Shown here: in pieces, positions 34,701-41,863 of the stretch
Layout: each line of letters opens with the position of its first letter
How positions within the stretch are numbered: the first letter of the stretch is position 1
DNA from: a virus
Virus record (IMG/VR): IMGVR_UViG_3300028706_000007
Coordinates: 1-54,353 of that record
Length of the DNA stretch: 54,353 nucleotides
Strand: one strand, 5' to 3'
Translations under genes and position numbers: made by a program
Notes under the pieces: model-generated
Database searches by the model: none
The model's input: the letters and a program-made list of their open reading frames with translations, nothing else
Told to the model about the DNA's origin: nothing

Positions 34701-35479
34701 AAGAATTCGCCGAGTATAAGAACCATAGAATTGTTGATATAATTTATTTAGATGACACTATAGATGTCGGCACATTATCTATTGACCAAGATGAATTACA
34801 TCATGATTATCACACATTTGCACTAAGTGCTGGGGTTTTTGTTAAGAATTCAATTAATGATCTACTGTATTTCAACAATAAATTAGCACGTGGTCTAAGA
34901 GTACCAAGTAGTTATTTGCCATCTGGACCAGAGGATAATACTGCACCAGTAAATGATGGGCGATTAGGAACAGCATTAATACAAGAGTATAGATTCAACC
35001 AGTATTGTATTAGATTACAGAATGCTATTGGTGAAATGCTTAATAAAGAGTTCAAGATGTTTTTGGCTTGGCGTGGATTTAATATTGATGCTAGTTTATT
35101 TGACATATCATTTGGCGAACCACAAAACTTTGCTAGTTATAGACAGACTGAACAAGATGCATCTAGGGTAGGGACATTTGCATCACTAGAACAATATCCA
35201 TATTTGAGTAAACGTTTTTTACTTGAACGCTATCTTGGTTTATCAGAAGAAGATATGACCAAGAATGATGAACTATGGGCAGAAGAGAATAAGGAAGTAG
35301 AAGAAGTACCAACCGAGGGTTCTGATTTACGTGGTGTTGGTGTGATGCCTGGTGGAATGGAAGGCGATATTGGCATGGCTGATGATTTAGATATGATGGG
35401 TGAGATGTCAGATGATATGGGACCAGATGGAATGGAAGGTGATATGGGACCAGAAGCACCTGTGCCACCCCCTGCCTAA
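31760..35479 (+). CDS. 20: Portal protein gp20-like, interrupted by two inteins
   Basis: The frame encodes 1239 residues. Without the two inteins (residues 326-470 and 500-1030) the protein would be 563 residues, close to T4 gp20 (524). The outer parts are clear gp20: MSWKKYFKAADNTGVMSPIS at the start, NQYEAMDMDSEISACLDIIS, LSLTEGLDLNWPFGTSILEN, and after splicing the joined stretch PL-SMQEDYFFPQSAEGRGSKVD-TLPGGDNLG-SINDLLYFNNKLARGL. The 29-residue piece between the inteins is one of the most conserved parts of portal proteins. The C-terminus is Met/Gly/Asp-rich with MEGDMGP-type repeats. The portal is the dodecameric ring through which DNA enters and leaves the head, and it nucleates prohead assembly. 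Function here depends on both inteins splicing. Confidence 0.95.
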   Translation: MSWKKYFKAADNTGVMSPISGAQGGKFGFKNYQSRLPEVYSGHPNRVNRYNQYEAMDMDSEISACLDIISEFSTQDNDQNSTPFDVDYHEKPTDNEVKLIEQNLKQWCKLNQFKKRIFKLFRNTLKYGDQVFLRDPETFELFWVDMSKVGRVIVNESKGKEPDQYIIQDINPNFENLSVATKTTDDFGITPMSGGISPQQQQVSNPVAGEGTRFGAAQRETTVDAKHIVHLSLTEGLDLNWPFGTSILENIFKVYKQKELLEDAILIYRVQRAPERRVFYIDVGNMPSHMAMSFVERVKNEIHQRRIPTQSGEGDNMLDATYNPLCIDLETRIPLLDGRTLTLQQVIAEYNDGKENWVYSADPVSGKVVPGEVKWAGETRKNTEVLKLHLDNGETLTCTPDHKIPVLGKGFVEAKDLSINDSLISFEHAVKSTNKMTKLVPLRETMDTGCLNVDNEYHTFAIESGIYIKNSMQEDYFFPQSAEGRGSKVDTLPGGDNLGCFALDTKVKLLDNRNLSISEIEAEMKDGNELWAYSCDPITGKIVPGLISWAGKTRSNAKVLKIVLDNGEEIVCTPDHKIPLPGIGFVEAKDLTIGQSLIPLYTKNKEISKHAKRDYEMVYDNESKKWVYTHRLVAKYMRSNGYSTEKVFDEDYISSSKNTIHHKDFNRYNNSPANLTWMNFTDHTLYHQDKGFSKEAQALGTLAARDKMYYLKEHDPEQYNDIIKRQTQGRSRWYESLTSDEIDALNKKRSVGVKKYYKNLTSNEKEERKQVSRTNWYKGTEKFLALLTDDTFRQEYGNKISAGQSKSKIDNPELWKNRSAKITEANIIRWQTDGYYDSVFKDQKIKFNSDMYEFVSTLYVTHKVEHAGDFTSIIGNNSTFMQMYAAANTKVHSNTKVDKFSVRHLHKLLKQMNHTWESFKLIHSYIVPDDILNDLISQYDNQMSQYDFISKLKDNNHLLSSRHKVINHLNKCGIDNFKTFKEFAEYKNHRIVDIIYLDDTIDVGTLSIDQDELHHDYHTFALSAGVFVKNSINDLLYFNNKLARGLRVPSSYLPSGPEDNTAPVNDGRLGTALIQEYRFNQYCIRLQNAIGEMLNKEFKMFLAWRGFNIDASLFDISFGEPQNFASYRQTEQDASRVGTFASLEQYPYLSKRFLLERYLGLSEEDMTKNDELWAEENKEVEEVPTEGSDLRGVGVMPGGMEGDIGMADDLDMMGEMSDDMGPDGMEGDMGPEAPVPPPA
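32735..33169 (+). mobile_element. Mini-intein 1 in portal protein
   Basis: 145 residues (326-470). It starts at Cys (CIDLETRIPLLDGRTL), has block B as CTPDHKIPV (T-x-x-H), and ends EYHTFAIESGIYIKN before Ser, the first residue of the next extein part. There is no endonuclease domain. The usual penultimate His is Lys. It shares most of its N- and C-terminal blocks with intein 2. It should splice if block F is active, but cannot home by itself. Confidence 0.88.
33257..34849 (+). mobile_element. HNH-endonuclease-bearing intein 2 in portal protein
   Basis: 531 residues (500-1030). It starts CFALDTKVKLLDNRNL, has block B CTPDHKIPL, and ends DYHTFALSAGVFVKN before Ser. Between the splicing blocks lies an HNH-type homing endonuclease: HRLVAKYMRSNGYS, then TIHHKDFNRYNNSPANLTWM, followed by Lys/Asn/Trp-rich DNA-binding repeats and a long helical linker. 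The penultimate residue is Lys rather than His. It lies only 87 bases after intein 1. Confidence 0.88.
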
Positions 35480-35484
35480 TATAT

Positions 35485-35883
35485 ATGAGAGTTAGTGAAC
35501 TTATAATAGAAGAGATTGTTACTGTTGGTAACAATGATCATCTATACGCTGATCTTAAAGATGTGGCTAGTTGGATGGATACAACTGTTGATAACTTGCA
35601 CATAGAAGTAGATATGGTTCCAATTGCACATTTTGAAACTCAGATTAAGGAAATGTATAGTACATATGATGAATACCCCAGTGATGCGGCAAGAACCGAA
35701 AAGATAATGGATCAACTCAATACAGGTGCATCGCCATTGCCTGTATATGTAGATATTGCAGATCCAACGCAATTGATAATGGAAGGCAGACATAGAATGG
35801 TAGCATTTTGGTTATTGGGATTAAATGAAATACCGGTAGCATATGTTTTTAACAAAAGCAAACATTCGCACTATATTACATAA
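35485..35883 (+). CDS. ParB/Srx-like small protein after portal
   Basis: 132 residues. The C-terminal half, LPVYVDIADPTQLIMEGRHR followed by MVAFWLLGLNEIPVAYV, has the G-R-H-R and downstream I-P-V pattern of the ParB N-terminal / sulfiredoxin-like fold, which in other proteins binds nucleotides or DNA. The N-terminal half is acidic and helical. It lies six bases after the portal gene in the head cluster. I do not know its T4 equivalent; a role in packaging or head assembly is only context-based. Confidence 0.65.
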   Translation: MRVSELIIEEIVTVGNNDHLYADLKDVASWMDTTVDNLHIEVDMVPIAHFETQIKEMYSTYDEYPSDAARTEKIMDQLNTGASPLPVYVDIADPTQLIMEGRHRMVAFWLLGLNEIPVAYVFNKSKHSHYIT

Positions 35884-35918
35884 ACTACGAACCTTGATTT
35901 GATAGAATAGGTAGAATT

Positions 35919-35926
35919 AATAAATA
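35919..35926 (+). promoter_or_regulatory. TAAATA late-promoter-like box
   Basis: AATAAATA six bases before the ATG at 35932. Confidence 0.3.
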
Positions 35927-35931
35927 CAATT

Positions 35932-36156
35932 ATGTTAATAAATGAAATGTATGGCGAAGGTATTCCTGGTTATCAGGATGTGGAAGATGATGGAAGTAAA
36001 GTCACAAAAGATGATTTACGGAAGACTAGGCTCACCCTAAAACAAATTAATAAATTGCGTCAGATGAATGATGTAAGAAATTTTGAATTCAAAGAAAAAC
36101 TCAAAAAGGTACAACGGCAATATGCTGTTCCAGCCGAAGCACCCCCCCAATTTTAA
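35932..36156 (+). CDS. Small conserved-type head-region protein
   Basis: 74 residues: MLINEMYGEGIPGYQDVEDD, then a helical, basic middle (KTRLTLKQINKLRQMNDVRN) and a Pro-rich end (VPAEAPPQF). No signal peptide or membrane segment. Small charged genes lie at this position between portal and prohead-core genes in T4-like phages (compare T4 gp67/gp68), but I cannot assign this one. A TAAATA-type box lies right before it. Confidence 0.6.
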   Translation: MLINEMYGEGIPGYQDVEDDGSKVTKDDLRKTRLTLKQINKLRQMNDVRNFEFKEKLKKVQRQYAVPAEAPPQF

Positions 36157-36225
36157 AAAATAAGCCAATTATTAATGTTTTATACCATTTTTAATGCTTT
36201 ATCTACCCAAATCTTGTAAGTTATT

Positions 36226-36232
36226 GTAAATA
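36226..36232 (+). promoter_or_regulatory. TAAATA late-promoter-like box upstream of core gene
   Basis: GTAAATA 73 bases before the prohead core ATG. A leader containing the 36260-36290 hairpin would result. Confidence 0.3.
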
Positions 36233-36259
36233 CAACGAACAGTACTGGCACACCCAAAT

Positions 36260-36290
36260 AATTTGTGGTGTCCGAATTAAACCACAAATT
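36260..36290 (+). promoter_or_regulatory. Perfect 10-bp hairpin directly before a ribosome site
   Basis: AATTTGTGGT (36260-36269) pairs perfectly with ACCACAAATT (36281-36290) around an 11-base loop. AAAGGA, the ribosome site of the core gene, begins right after the stem. There is no T-run, so it is more likely an mRNA leader element (stability, processing or regulated start) than a terminator. Confidence 0.5.
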
Positions 36291-36304
36291 AAAGGAAAAA
36301 CGAA

Positions 36305-37150
36305 ATGAATAAATTTGAAAAGTTAATTGAATATGTAATTAATGATGAAGAGAACAAAGCAGCTGATCTATTTCACCAGATCGTGGTAGATAAGAGTCGT
36401 GATATTTACGAGGATTTAATGCAAGCTGACAAGATTGATGACGAAGATGTTGAGGACGTTGAAAAAGAAGTAGAAGCTGATGAAATCAATGAGGATGACG
36501 ATGAAATGACATTCGGGGGTGATGATGGTGAAGCTGATGAAATAGCATTCGGGGGTGATGAAGATTTCGGAGATGAAGAAGAAGGTGAATTTGATATTGA
36601 AATGGGTGCACCAGAAGGCGATGTAGATTCAGAAGATTTAGAAGACCGCGTTGTTGATCTAGAGGATAAACTTGATGAACTAATGGCTGAATTCGATGAT
36701 TTGATGGGTGATGAAGAAGGTGGAGAAGAATTTAGTGATGCAGAATTTAGTGATGAATTATCATTAGATGATGAGGAAGGCGAAGAGTTCGGTGATGAAG
36801 AATTTAGTGATGAATTATCATTGGATGACGAAGAAGAATTTGAAGAATCAACCAACCCAGGGTTTTTTGAAGGCGCAGCATTAAAACCTGCACCAAAACC
36901 AACTACATCTGAGGAAGGTTCTATTAATAAGAAATCAACCAATGCAAATAATGCAGGTGGAAAAGGAAGAACAAATGGTGCTAAACCAGTAAAAGCTGGA
37001 TCAGCAGAAGAGAAAGGTCGTGGTAAAGTATCAGTTGGTTCTTTAACTACTGCAAACACTGAGGCTAAACCATTGCAAAAAGTTTCCAAGGGTATTTCTA
37101 AGAAGAAAGGTGATAGCGTTAAATCAATCGCTAAACAGAATAACAAGTAA
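36305..37150 (+). CDS. Acidic prohead core protein (gp67/gp68-type)
   Basis: 281 residues. The N-terminal 40 residues (MNKFEKLIEYVINDEENKAA, then LFHQIVVDKSRDIYEDLM) match the pattern of marine T4-like prohead core proteins. Residues 45-185 are extremely acidic with short repeats (FSDELSLDDEE, FGGDD/E). The C-terminal 90 residues are Lys/Gly/Ser-rich. T4 gp67 and gp68 are acidic core components cut up by gp21 during maturation. The position between portal and protease genes agrees. It has a clear AAAGGA ribosome site preceded by a stable hairpin. Confidence 0.8.
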   Translation: MNKFEKLIEYVINDEENKAADLFHQIVVDKSRDIYEDLMQADKIDDEDVEDVEKEVEADEINEDDDEMTFGGDDGEADEIAFGGDEDFGDEEEGEFDIEMGAPEGDVDSEDLEDRVVDLEDKLDELMAEFDDLMGDEEGGEEFSDAEFSDELSLDDEEGEEFGDEEFSDELSLDDEEEFEESTNPGFFEGAALKPAPKPTTSEEGSINKKSTNANNAGGKGRTNGAKPVKAGSAEEKGRGKVSVGSLTTANTEAKPLQKVSKGISKKKGDSVKSIAKQNNK

Positions 37151-37162
37151 GGATAATTTATA

Positions 37163-37792
37163 ATGGCTTACCTACAGGAAAATTTATCATATGATGCTGC
37201 TAGTATAGTAGTTGAATCACGTGGTGAAGGTGACAAAAAATCACTCTTTATGAAAGGTATGTGTATACAAGGCGATGTCCAGAACGCTAATCAGCGTGTT
37301 TACCCTGTGAATGAAATTGGTAGTGCTGTAAAAACTATTAATGAACAGATACAGGGTGGATATTCAGTATTGGGTGAATTAGATCATCCAGAAGATTTAA
37401 AAGTAAACCTTGACCGTGTCAGTCATATGATCACAGAAATGTGGATGGATGGTGCAAATGGTTTTGGTAAGTTAAAGATTTTGCCTACCCCAATGGGTAA
37501 GTTAGTTGAAACTATGTTAGGTGCGGGTGTTAAATTAGGTGTTTCTAGTAGAGGGAGTGGCAATGTCAATGAATCTAATGGAAATGTCAGTGATTTTGAA
37601 ATAGTCACAGTGGATGTTGTGGCACAGCCGAGTGCACCAGGTGCATATCCAACTGCCATTTATGAAGGGTTGTTGAATATGAATGGTGGACATAAGATGC
37701 TAGAAATGGCAACTGATGCAAGAGAGAGTTTAACTGCACAGAGATACTTAGAAAAAGGGTTAAAATCCTTAATTAAGGATCTTAAAATATGA
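37163..37792 (+). CDS. 21: Prohead core protease gp21-like
   Basis: 209 residues, near T4 gp21 (212). Catalytic residues are visible: H75 in VLGELDHPE and Ser in KLGVSSRGSG (S128/S129), both in the setting of herpes/T4-type prohead proteases. NANQRVYPVNEIGSAV precedes them. The protease cleaves scaffold, core and capsid N-termini during head maturation, usually after Glu in an [L/I]-x-E site. It starts 12 bases after the core gene stop with AAGGA upstream. Confidence 0.95.
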   Translation: MAYLQENLSYDAASIVVESRGEGDKKSLFMKGMCIQGDVQNANQRVYPVNEIGSAVKTINEQIQGGYSVLGELDHPEDLKVNLDRVSHMITEMWMDGANGFGKLKILPTPMGKLVETMLGAGVKLGVSSRGSGNVNESNGNVSDFEIVTVDVVAQPSAPGAYPTAIYEGLLNMNGGHKMLEMATDARESLTAQRYLEKGLKSLIKDLKI

Positions 37793-37818
37793 CACAAGCA
37801 ATTGTGTAAACGAATTAA

Positions 37819-37844
37819 ACAGATTCGTTATATGAAGAATCTGT
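37819..37844 (+). terminator. Hairpin between gp21 and gp22
   Basis: ACAGATTC (37819-37826) pairs perfectly with GAATCTGT (37837-37844). A TAAATAAATG late-like box follows at 37857, and a second hairpin (CTTG/CAAG with T/A arms, 37879-37896) lies before the gp22 start. There is no strong T-run, so this may be an RNA processing or attenuation element. Confidence 0.4.
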
Positions 37845-37856
37845 GAGGAATTGGTA

Positions 37857-37864
37857 CATAAATA
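37857..37864 (+). promoter_or_regulatory. Late promoter box before scaffold gene
   Basis: CATAAATA, one base from the TATAAATA late consensus, 59 bases before the scaffold ATG. Confidence 0.4.
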
Positions 37865-37922
37865 AATGTATTAATATGCTTGTTTTTAAAAGCAAGTTAT
37901 AATGGTAAAAAGGAAAAACATT

Positions 37923-39011
37923 ATGTTAGATGCATTAAAACCACTGCTTGAAAGCGACTTAGTGAATGATGATACTCGTGTAGCTATCCAGGAAGAATGG
38001 GAAGTAAAGCTAACCGAGACTCGTGAAACTATTCGTGCGGAACTTCGTGAGGAATTCGCAGGTCGTTACGAGCATGACAAAGAAACAATGGTTGAAGCAT
38101 TGGATAAAATGGTAACAGATGGTCTTAAAAACGAAATCACAGAATTAGCAGAAGATAAAAAATCTTTGGTTAAAGATCGTGTTAAGTTCCAAGCTAAAAT
38201 GGCTGAAAATTCACAGAAGTTTAATGAATTTATGGTTACTAAGTTAGCGGAAGAAATTAAAGAATTGAGAAAAGACCGATCGATACAAACAGAAGGGTTT
38301 AAGAAGTTAGAACAATTCGTTGCTAAGTCATTAGCGAAAGAAGTTGTTGAATTTGCGGAAGATAAGCGTGATTTAGTTGAGGCTAAAGTACGTCTGATCA
38401 CTGAGGCGAAGGATAAACTTACTAAACTTAAAAATAACTTTATAGCAGAATCATCTGCCAAAGTTAAAAATGTTGTTACTAAACGAATCCATAGTGAATT
38501 ATCACAGCTACAGGAAGATATTAAATCTGCCCGTGAAAATGATTTCGGTCGTAGAATTTATGAAGCATTCTCTACTGAGTTCTTAACAACTCACTTAAAT
38601 GAGAGTGCAGAAGTTCGTAAATTACAAAGCGAAGTTAAAGCAAAGGATAATAAACTGGCGGAAGCTAAGAAAACAATGACTAAGGCGAAAGTCTTAATCG
38701 AGAGTAAAAACAAGGAAGTGCGTATGATTACCGAAAGTAACCATCGTGCTAAGGTTCTGGATGATTTGCTTGGTCCTCTTAAAGAAGACAAAGCAGAAAT
38801 TATGCAGAATTTATTAGAAAGCGTACAAACATCTCGTTTATCAGGCGCTTTTGAGAAGTACTTACCAGTAGTTCTTGAAAACAAACAGACTAAAGTTAAT
38901 CACAAAAAGAGAACTTTGACTGAAAGTAGAAGAGAAATAACTGGTAATAAAGTAAAAGAAGTAGCTATGGCGGATAATGTCGTTGACATTAAACGTTTAG
39001 CAGGACTTTAA
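37923..39011 (+). CDS. 22: Prohead scaffold protein gp22-like
   Basis: 362 residues from ATG 37923 (MLDALKPLLESDLVNDDTRV), chosen because AAGGA lies about eight bases upstream; an earlier in-frame ATG at 37902 overlaps that ribosome site. The protein is almost all charged helix (Lys/Glu/Ala/Leu) with coiled-coil character and many L/I-x-E sites for the gp21 protease. It ends VVDIKRLAGL, like other T4-like scaffold C-termini that bind the capsid protein. T4 gp22 is 269 residues. It lies between the protease and major capsid genes as in T4. Confidence 0.9.
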   Translation: MLDALKPLLESDLVNDDTRVAIQEEWEVKLTETRETIRAELREEFAGRYEHDKETMVEALDKMVTDGLKNEITELAEDKKSLVKDRVKFQAKMAENSQKFNEFMVTKLAEEIKELRKDRSIQTEGFKKLEQFVAKSLAKEVVEFAEDKRDLVEAKVRLITEAKDKLTKLKNNFIAESSAKVKNVVTKRIHSELSQLQEDIKSARENDFGRRIYEAFSTEFLTTHLNESAEVRKLQSEVKAKDNKLAEAKKTMTKAKVLIESKNKEVRMITESNHRAKVLDDLLGPLKEDKAEIMQNLLESVQTSRLSGAFEKYLPVVLENKQTKVNHKKRTLTESRREITGNKVKEVAMADNVVDIKRLAGL

Positions 39012-39036
39012 GACATCAAATAGGAGAATATAACAA

Positions 39037-40227
39037 ATGTCACAAGAACTATTAGAAAGCCGTTGGAGCGAGACTAAAGATGCCCTTTTAGAAGGGTTGA
39101 ATGGAACAAAGCGTTCATCTATGGCGGTAATTTTAGAAAATACAAAATCATACTTGGCTGAATCAGCTACAGTAGGATCTACGGCTTCAGGTAATGTTGC
39201 TACACTTAATCGTGTAATTTTACCTGTCATCCGTCGTGTTATGCCAACTGTAATTGCAAATGAATTAGTTGGTGTACAACCAATGCAAGGACCAGTAAGC
39301 CAAATTCATACATTGCGTGTGCGTTATGGTACAACAATGAATGATTCAAGCGTAGCCAATGCTGATACCACTGCTGGTGATGAAGCATTGAGCCCATTTA
39401 AGATTGCTACCGCATACTCTGGTGGCAATGGTGCTACACAGTCTAGCTATCAAGGTGCTTCCACATCAAATATGGAAGGAACTGGCGGTCGTAACATTAG
39501 TGTTCAACTCTTGAAACAAGCAGTTGAAGCTAAGACTCGTAAGTTACAAGCACGTTGGACTTTTGAAGCGGCACAGGATGCTAACTCAATGCATGGTATT
39601 GATGTTGAAGCTGAAATTATGGCTGCTTTAGCACAAGAAATCACTGCTGAAATTGATCAAGAGATTCTTTTATCTTTACGTTCATTGGCTAATACAGAAT
39701 TCACATACGATCAGTCTACCGTTTCTGGTACTGCTACGTTCGTGGGTGATGAACATGCTGCATTAGCAGTATTGGTTAATCGTACTGGTAACTTAATTGC
39801 ACAACGCACACGCCGTGGTGCTGGTAACTGGGCTGTTGTTAGTCCTGCTGCATTGACTATTCTGCAATCAGCTACTACATCAGCGTTTGCACGTACTACC
39901 GAAGGTACATTTGAAGCACCAACTAACACTAAGCTAGTAGGTACATTGAATAGTGCTATGAAGATTTATGTTGATTCATATGCTTCTGATTCACAGGCTG
40001 TGTTGGTAGGTTATAAGGGGTCAAGCGAAGCTGATGCAGCTGCGTTCTACTGTCCATATATCCCACTAATGAGTTCAGGAACAGTACTTGATCCTAGCAC
40101 TTTTGAACCAGTAGTTTCATTCCTTACTAGATATGGTTATGTAGAATTAACAAATACTGCAAGCTCATTTGGTAACGCGGGTGATTATCTAGGTGAAATT
40201 GCCGTAGCTAACTTATCATTCCAGTAA
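39037..40227 (+). CDS. 23: Major capsid protein gp23-like
   Basis: 396 residues; T4 gp23 is 521, so this is a compact HK97-fold form as in other marine T4-like phages. Recognisable blocks are TLNRVILPVIRRVMPTVIAN, then LVGVQPMQGPVSQIHTLRVR, and a C-terminal CPYIPLMSSGTVLDPSTFEP with SFLTRYGYVELT. A likely gp21 cut site, L40-A41-E42 followed by Ser, lies in the N-terminal arm. AGGAGA precedes the ATG. A strong intrinsic terminator follows 24 bases after the stop, as expected for a very highly expressed gene. Confidence 0.97.
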   Translation: MSQELLESRWSETKDALLEGLNGTKRSSMAVILENTKSYLAESATVGSTASGNVATLNRVILPVIRRVMPTVIANELVGVQPMQGPVSQIHTLRVRYGTTMNDSSVANADTTAGDEALSPFKIATAYSGGNGATQSSYQGASTSNMEGTGGRNISVQLLKQAVEAKTRKLQARWTFEAAQDANSMHGIDVEAEIMAALAQEITAEIDQEILLSLRSLANTEFTYDQSTVSGTATFVGDEHAALAVLVNRTGNLIAQRTRRGAGNWAVVSPAALTILQSATTSAFARTTEGTFEAPTNTKLVGTLNSAMKIYVDSYASDSQAVLVGYKGSSEADAAAFYCPYIPLMSSGTVLDPSTFEPVVSFLTRYGYVELTNTASSFGNAGDYLGEIAVANLSFQ

Positions 40228-40250
40228 GTTAAATAAGCAATAACCTTATT

Positions 40251-40275
40251 AAAACCACCCTTCGGGGTGGTTTTT
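40251..40275 (+). terminator. Strong intrinsic terminator after major capsid gene
   Basis: A perfect GC-rich stem ACCACCC / GGGTGGT closed by a TTCG tetraloop, extended by A-T pairs and followed by TTTTT. Confidence 0.92.
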
Positions 40276-40326
40276 GTGTTATGCTACACCTAACCATCCC
40301 AATAAAAGGTATACTGTATCATTGCA

Positions 40327-41778
40327 ATGAGTAAAAAACATAAACAACATATTATTGAACTAATTCGGGAAAAGCCAAAGCATTATTCTCAAATTATAAA
40401 AAGAGATCCTGAACTTAATGAGTGGGTATTATATAATACATTAGTGGAGAGTTCAAAATACAATGAAATGATATATAGTGCATTGTCACAAGAAGATGGC
40501 GTGTGTAGATATGGCAACAATAAAGGGTTTGCTAGGATATCATCAGGGTATCAGTATTGTGGTCATTCATCTACCTGTAGATGCCTAAAGGAAGAGATGG
40601 GACAAAAGGTATCAGCAACCAAATCTAAGTGGTCTAATGAATACCATACCAAGGTAAATAAAAAACGATCCGATACAATGATGCAGAAGTATGGGGTTAG
40701 TCATAATCTTCAACGATTGGATGTTATCAGTAAGTTAAAAAATCCGAAGATACCAGCCGATGTATATGCATTGCTATCAGACCTTGTATGGATGGACAAT
40801 GAGTATAATGTCAAAAAAAGATCATTGGTGGATATTGCCAGTGAACTGAATGTGTATTACGGAACAGTTGGGTGGTATTGTAGGAAGCATGGGTTCAAAA
40901 TACGAAAACGAACAAACTATTCACTGATTGAAATGGAGATAGCAAAGTTTATTGGGGATGAGTTACGTATCAATGTGGTTTTAGGTGATTGGACTATTTT
41001 AGGAAGCAAAGAAATTGATATATTAATCCCATCAAAAGGTATAGGGATTGAAGTTAATGGGTTGTATTGGCATTCATATAATCCATCACATATCAAAGAA
41101 GAATATAAAACAAGGCATATTGATAAGACTGCTACCGCAAAGGAAAAGAATGTAAGGTTGATGCACATCACAGATTATGAGTGGATACACAACGAAGATA
41201 TAATAAAATCAATTATACGAAGTAAGATGGGAATTAACACCAGAATATATGCAAGGAAGTGTACTGTGCAAGTTGTCCCCAAACAGGATGAACACATATT
41301 TTTGGATGCAAATCATTTACAGGGGTATGTCTCATCTAAAATAGCATATGGGTTGTATTATGATAATGAATTGGTATCATTGATGAGTTTTGGTGTGTCA
41401 AGGTACAAAAAGAAGTACGATTATGAATTGTTGAGATCATGTAGCAAAGGAGGCATTACTGTGGTTGGAGGTGGGTCACGAATATTGTCTGCTTTTGGGA
41501 TGAAATATGTTGGATCATTGATGACGTATTGTAGTTTGTCTATGTCAAGTGGCAATGGGTATTTGCAAATGGGTTTTAAGCATCTCAGTAATACAAAGCC
41601 TGGTTACTTTTGGACAGATGGCACTATTAAGATTTCAAGGTATAAAAGCCAAAAGTCAAACCTAGCTAAATGGTTGCCAAACTTTGATGCATCAAAGAGT
41701 GAAAGTATGAATATGTTTGATGCCGGGTATAGAAGATATTATGATTGTGGTAATATGGTGTTTGAGTATGCTAACTAA
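40327..41778 (+). CDS. Vsr-type homing endonuclease after major capsid gene
   Basis: 483 residues. The N-terminal part (1-190) has a Cys-containing zinc-finger-like segment (YCGHSSTCRCLKE) and a helix-turn-helix-like stretch. The nuclease core has EIDILIPSKGIGIEVNGLYW near 229-248, then H, and LMHITDYEW near 278-286, the Vsr-like EDxHD pattern. The C-terminal 180 residues (IYARKCTVQVV, FLDANHLQGYV, LRSCSKGG, GYRRYYDCGNMVF) match the second half of the enzyme next to gp55, so they are paralogues. It sits between the capsid terminator and the next late promoter with no strong promoter of its own; a TATACT lies 12 bases upstream of the ATG. Confidence 0.85.
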   Translation: MSKKHKQHIIELIREKPKHYSQIIKRDPELNEWVLYNTLVESSKYNEMIYSALSQEDGVCRYGNNKGFARISSGYQYCGHSSTCRCLKEEMGQKVSATKSKWSNEYHTKVNKKRSDTMMQKYGVSHNLQRLDVISKLKNPKIPADVYALLSDLVWMDNEYNVKKRSLVDIASELNVYYGTVGWYCRKHGFKIRKRTNYSLIEMEIAKFIGDELRINVVLGDWTILGSKEIDILIPSKGIGIEVNGLYWHSYNPSHIKEEYKTRHIDKTATAKEKNVRLMHITDYEWIHNEDIIKSIIRSKMGINTRIYARKCTVQVVPKQDEHIFLDANHLQGYVSSKIAYGLYYDNELVSLMSFGVSRYKKKYDYELLRSCSKGGITVVGGGSRILSAFGMKYVGSLMTYCSLSMSSGNGYLQMGFKHLSNTKPGYFWTDGTIKISRYKSQKSNLAKWLPNFDASKSESMNMFDAGYRRYYDCGNMVFEYAN

Positions 41779-41815
41779 GGATACCTAACGCTTTCAGGGT
41801 TTTCGTTGACAACAA

Positions 41816-41831
41816 TATAAATATATAAATA
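41816..41831 (+). promoter_or_regulatory. Tandem T4-type late promoter boxes
   Basis: Two perfect TATAAATA octamers back to back, 33-48 bases before the GTG start at 41864. A consensus-like TTGACA lies just upstream at 41806, but no good -10 box follows it at the right distance. This would drive the cassette of structural genes after the homing endonuclease. Confidence 0.65.
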
Positions 41832-41863
41832 CATAATATACTAATATAATAGGAGAATATCAA

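Noticed and set aside
36406-37146. 246-residue minus-strand frame opposite the prohead core gene
   Set aside because: A Ser-rich shadow of the acidic Asp/Glu codons on the coding strand.
28143-40326. Similar short strings around GTATCATTG at 28150 and 40316
   Set aside because: Only about ten bases match exactly; not enough to call a shared element in AT-rich DNA.
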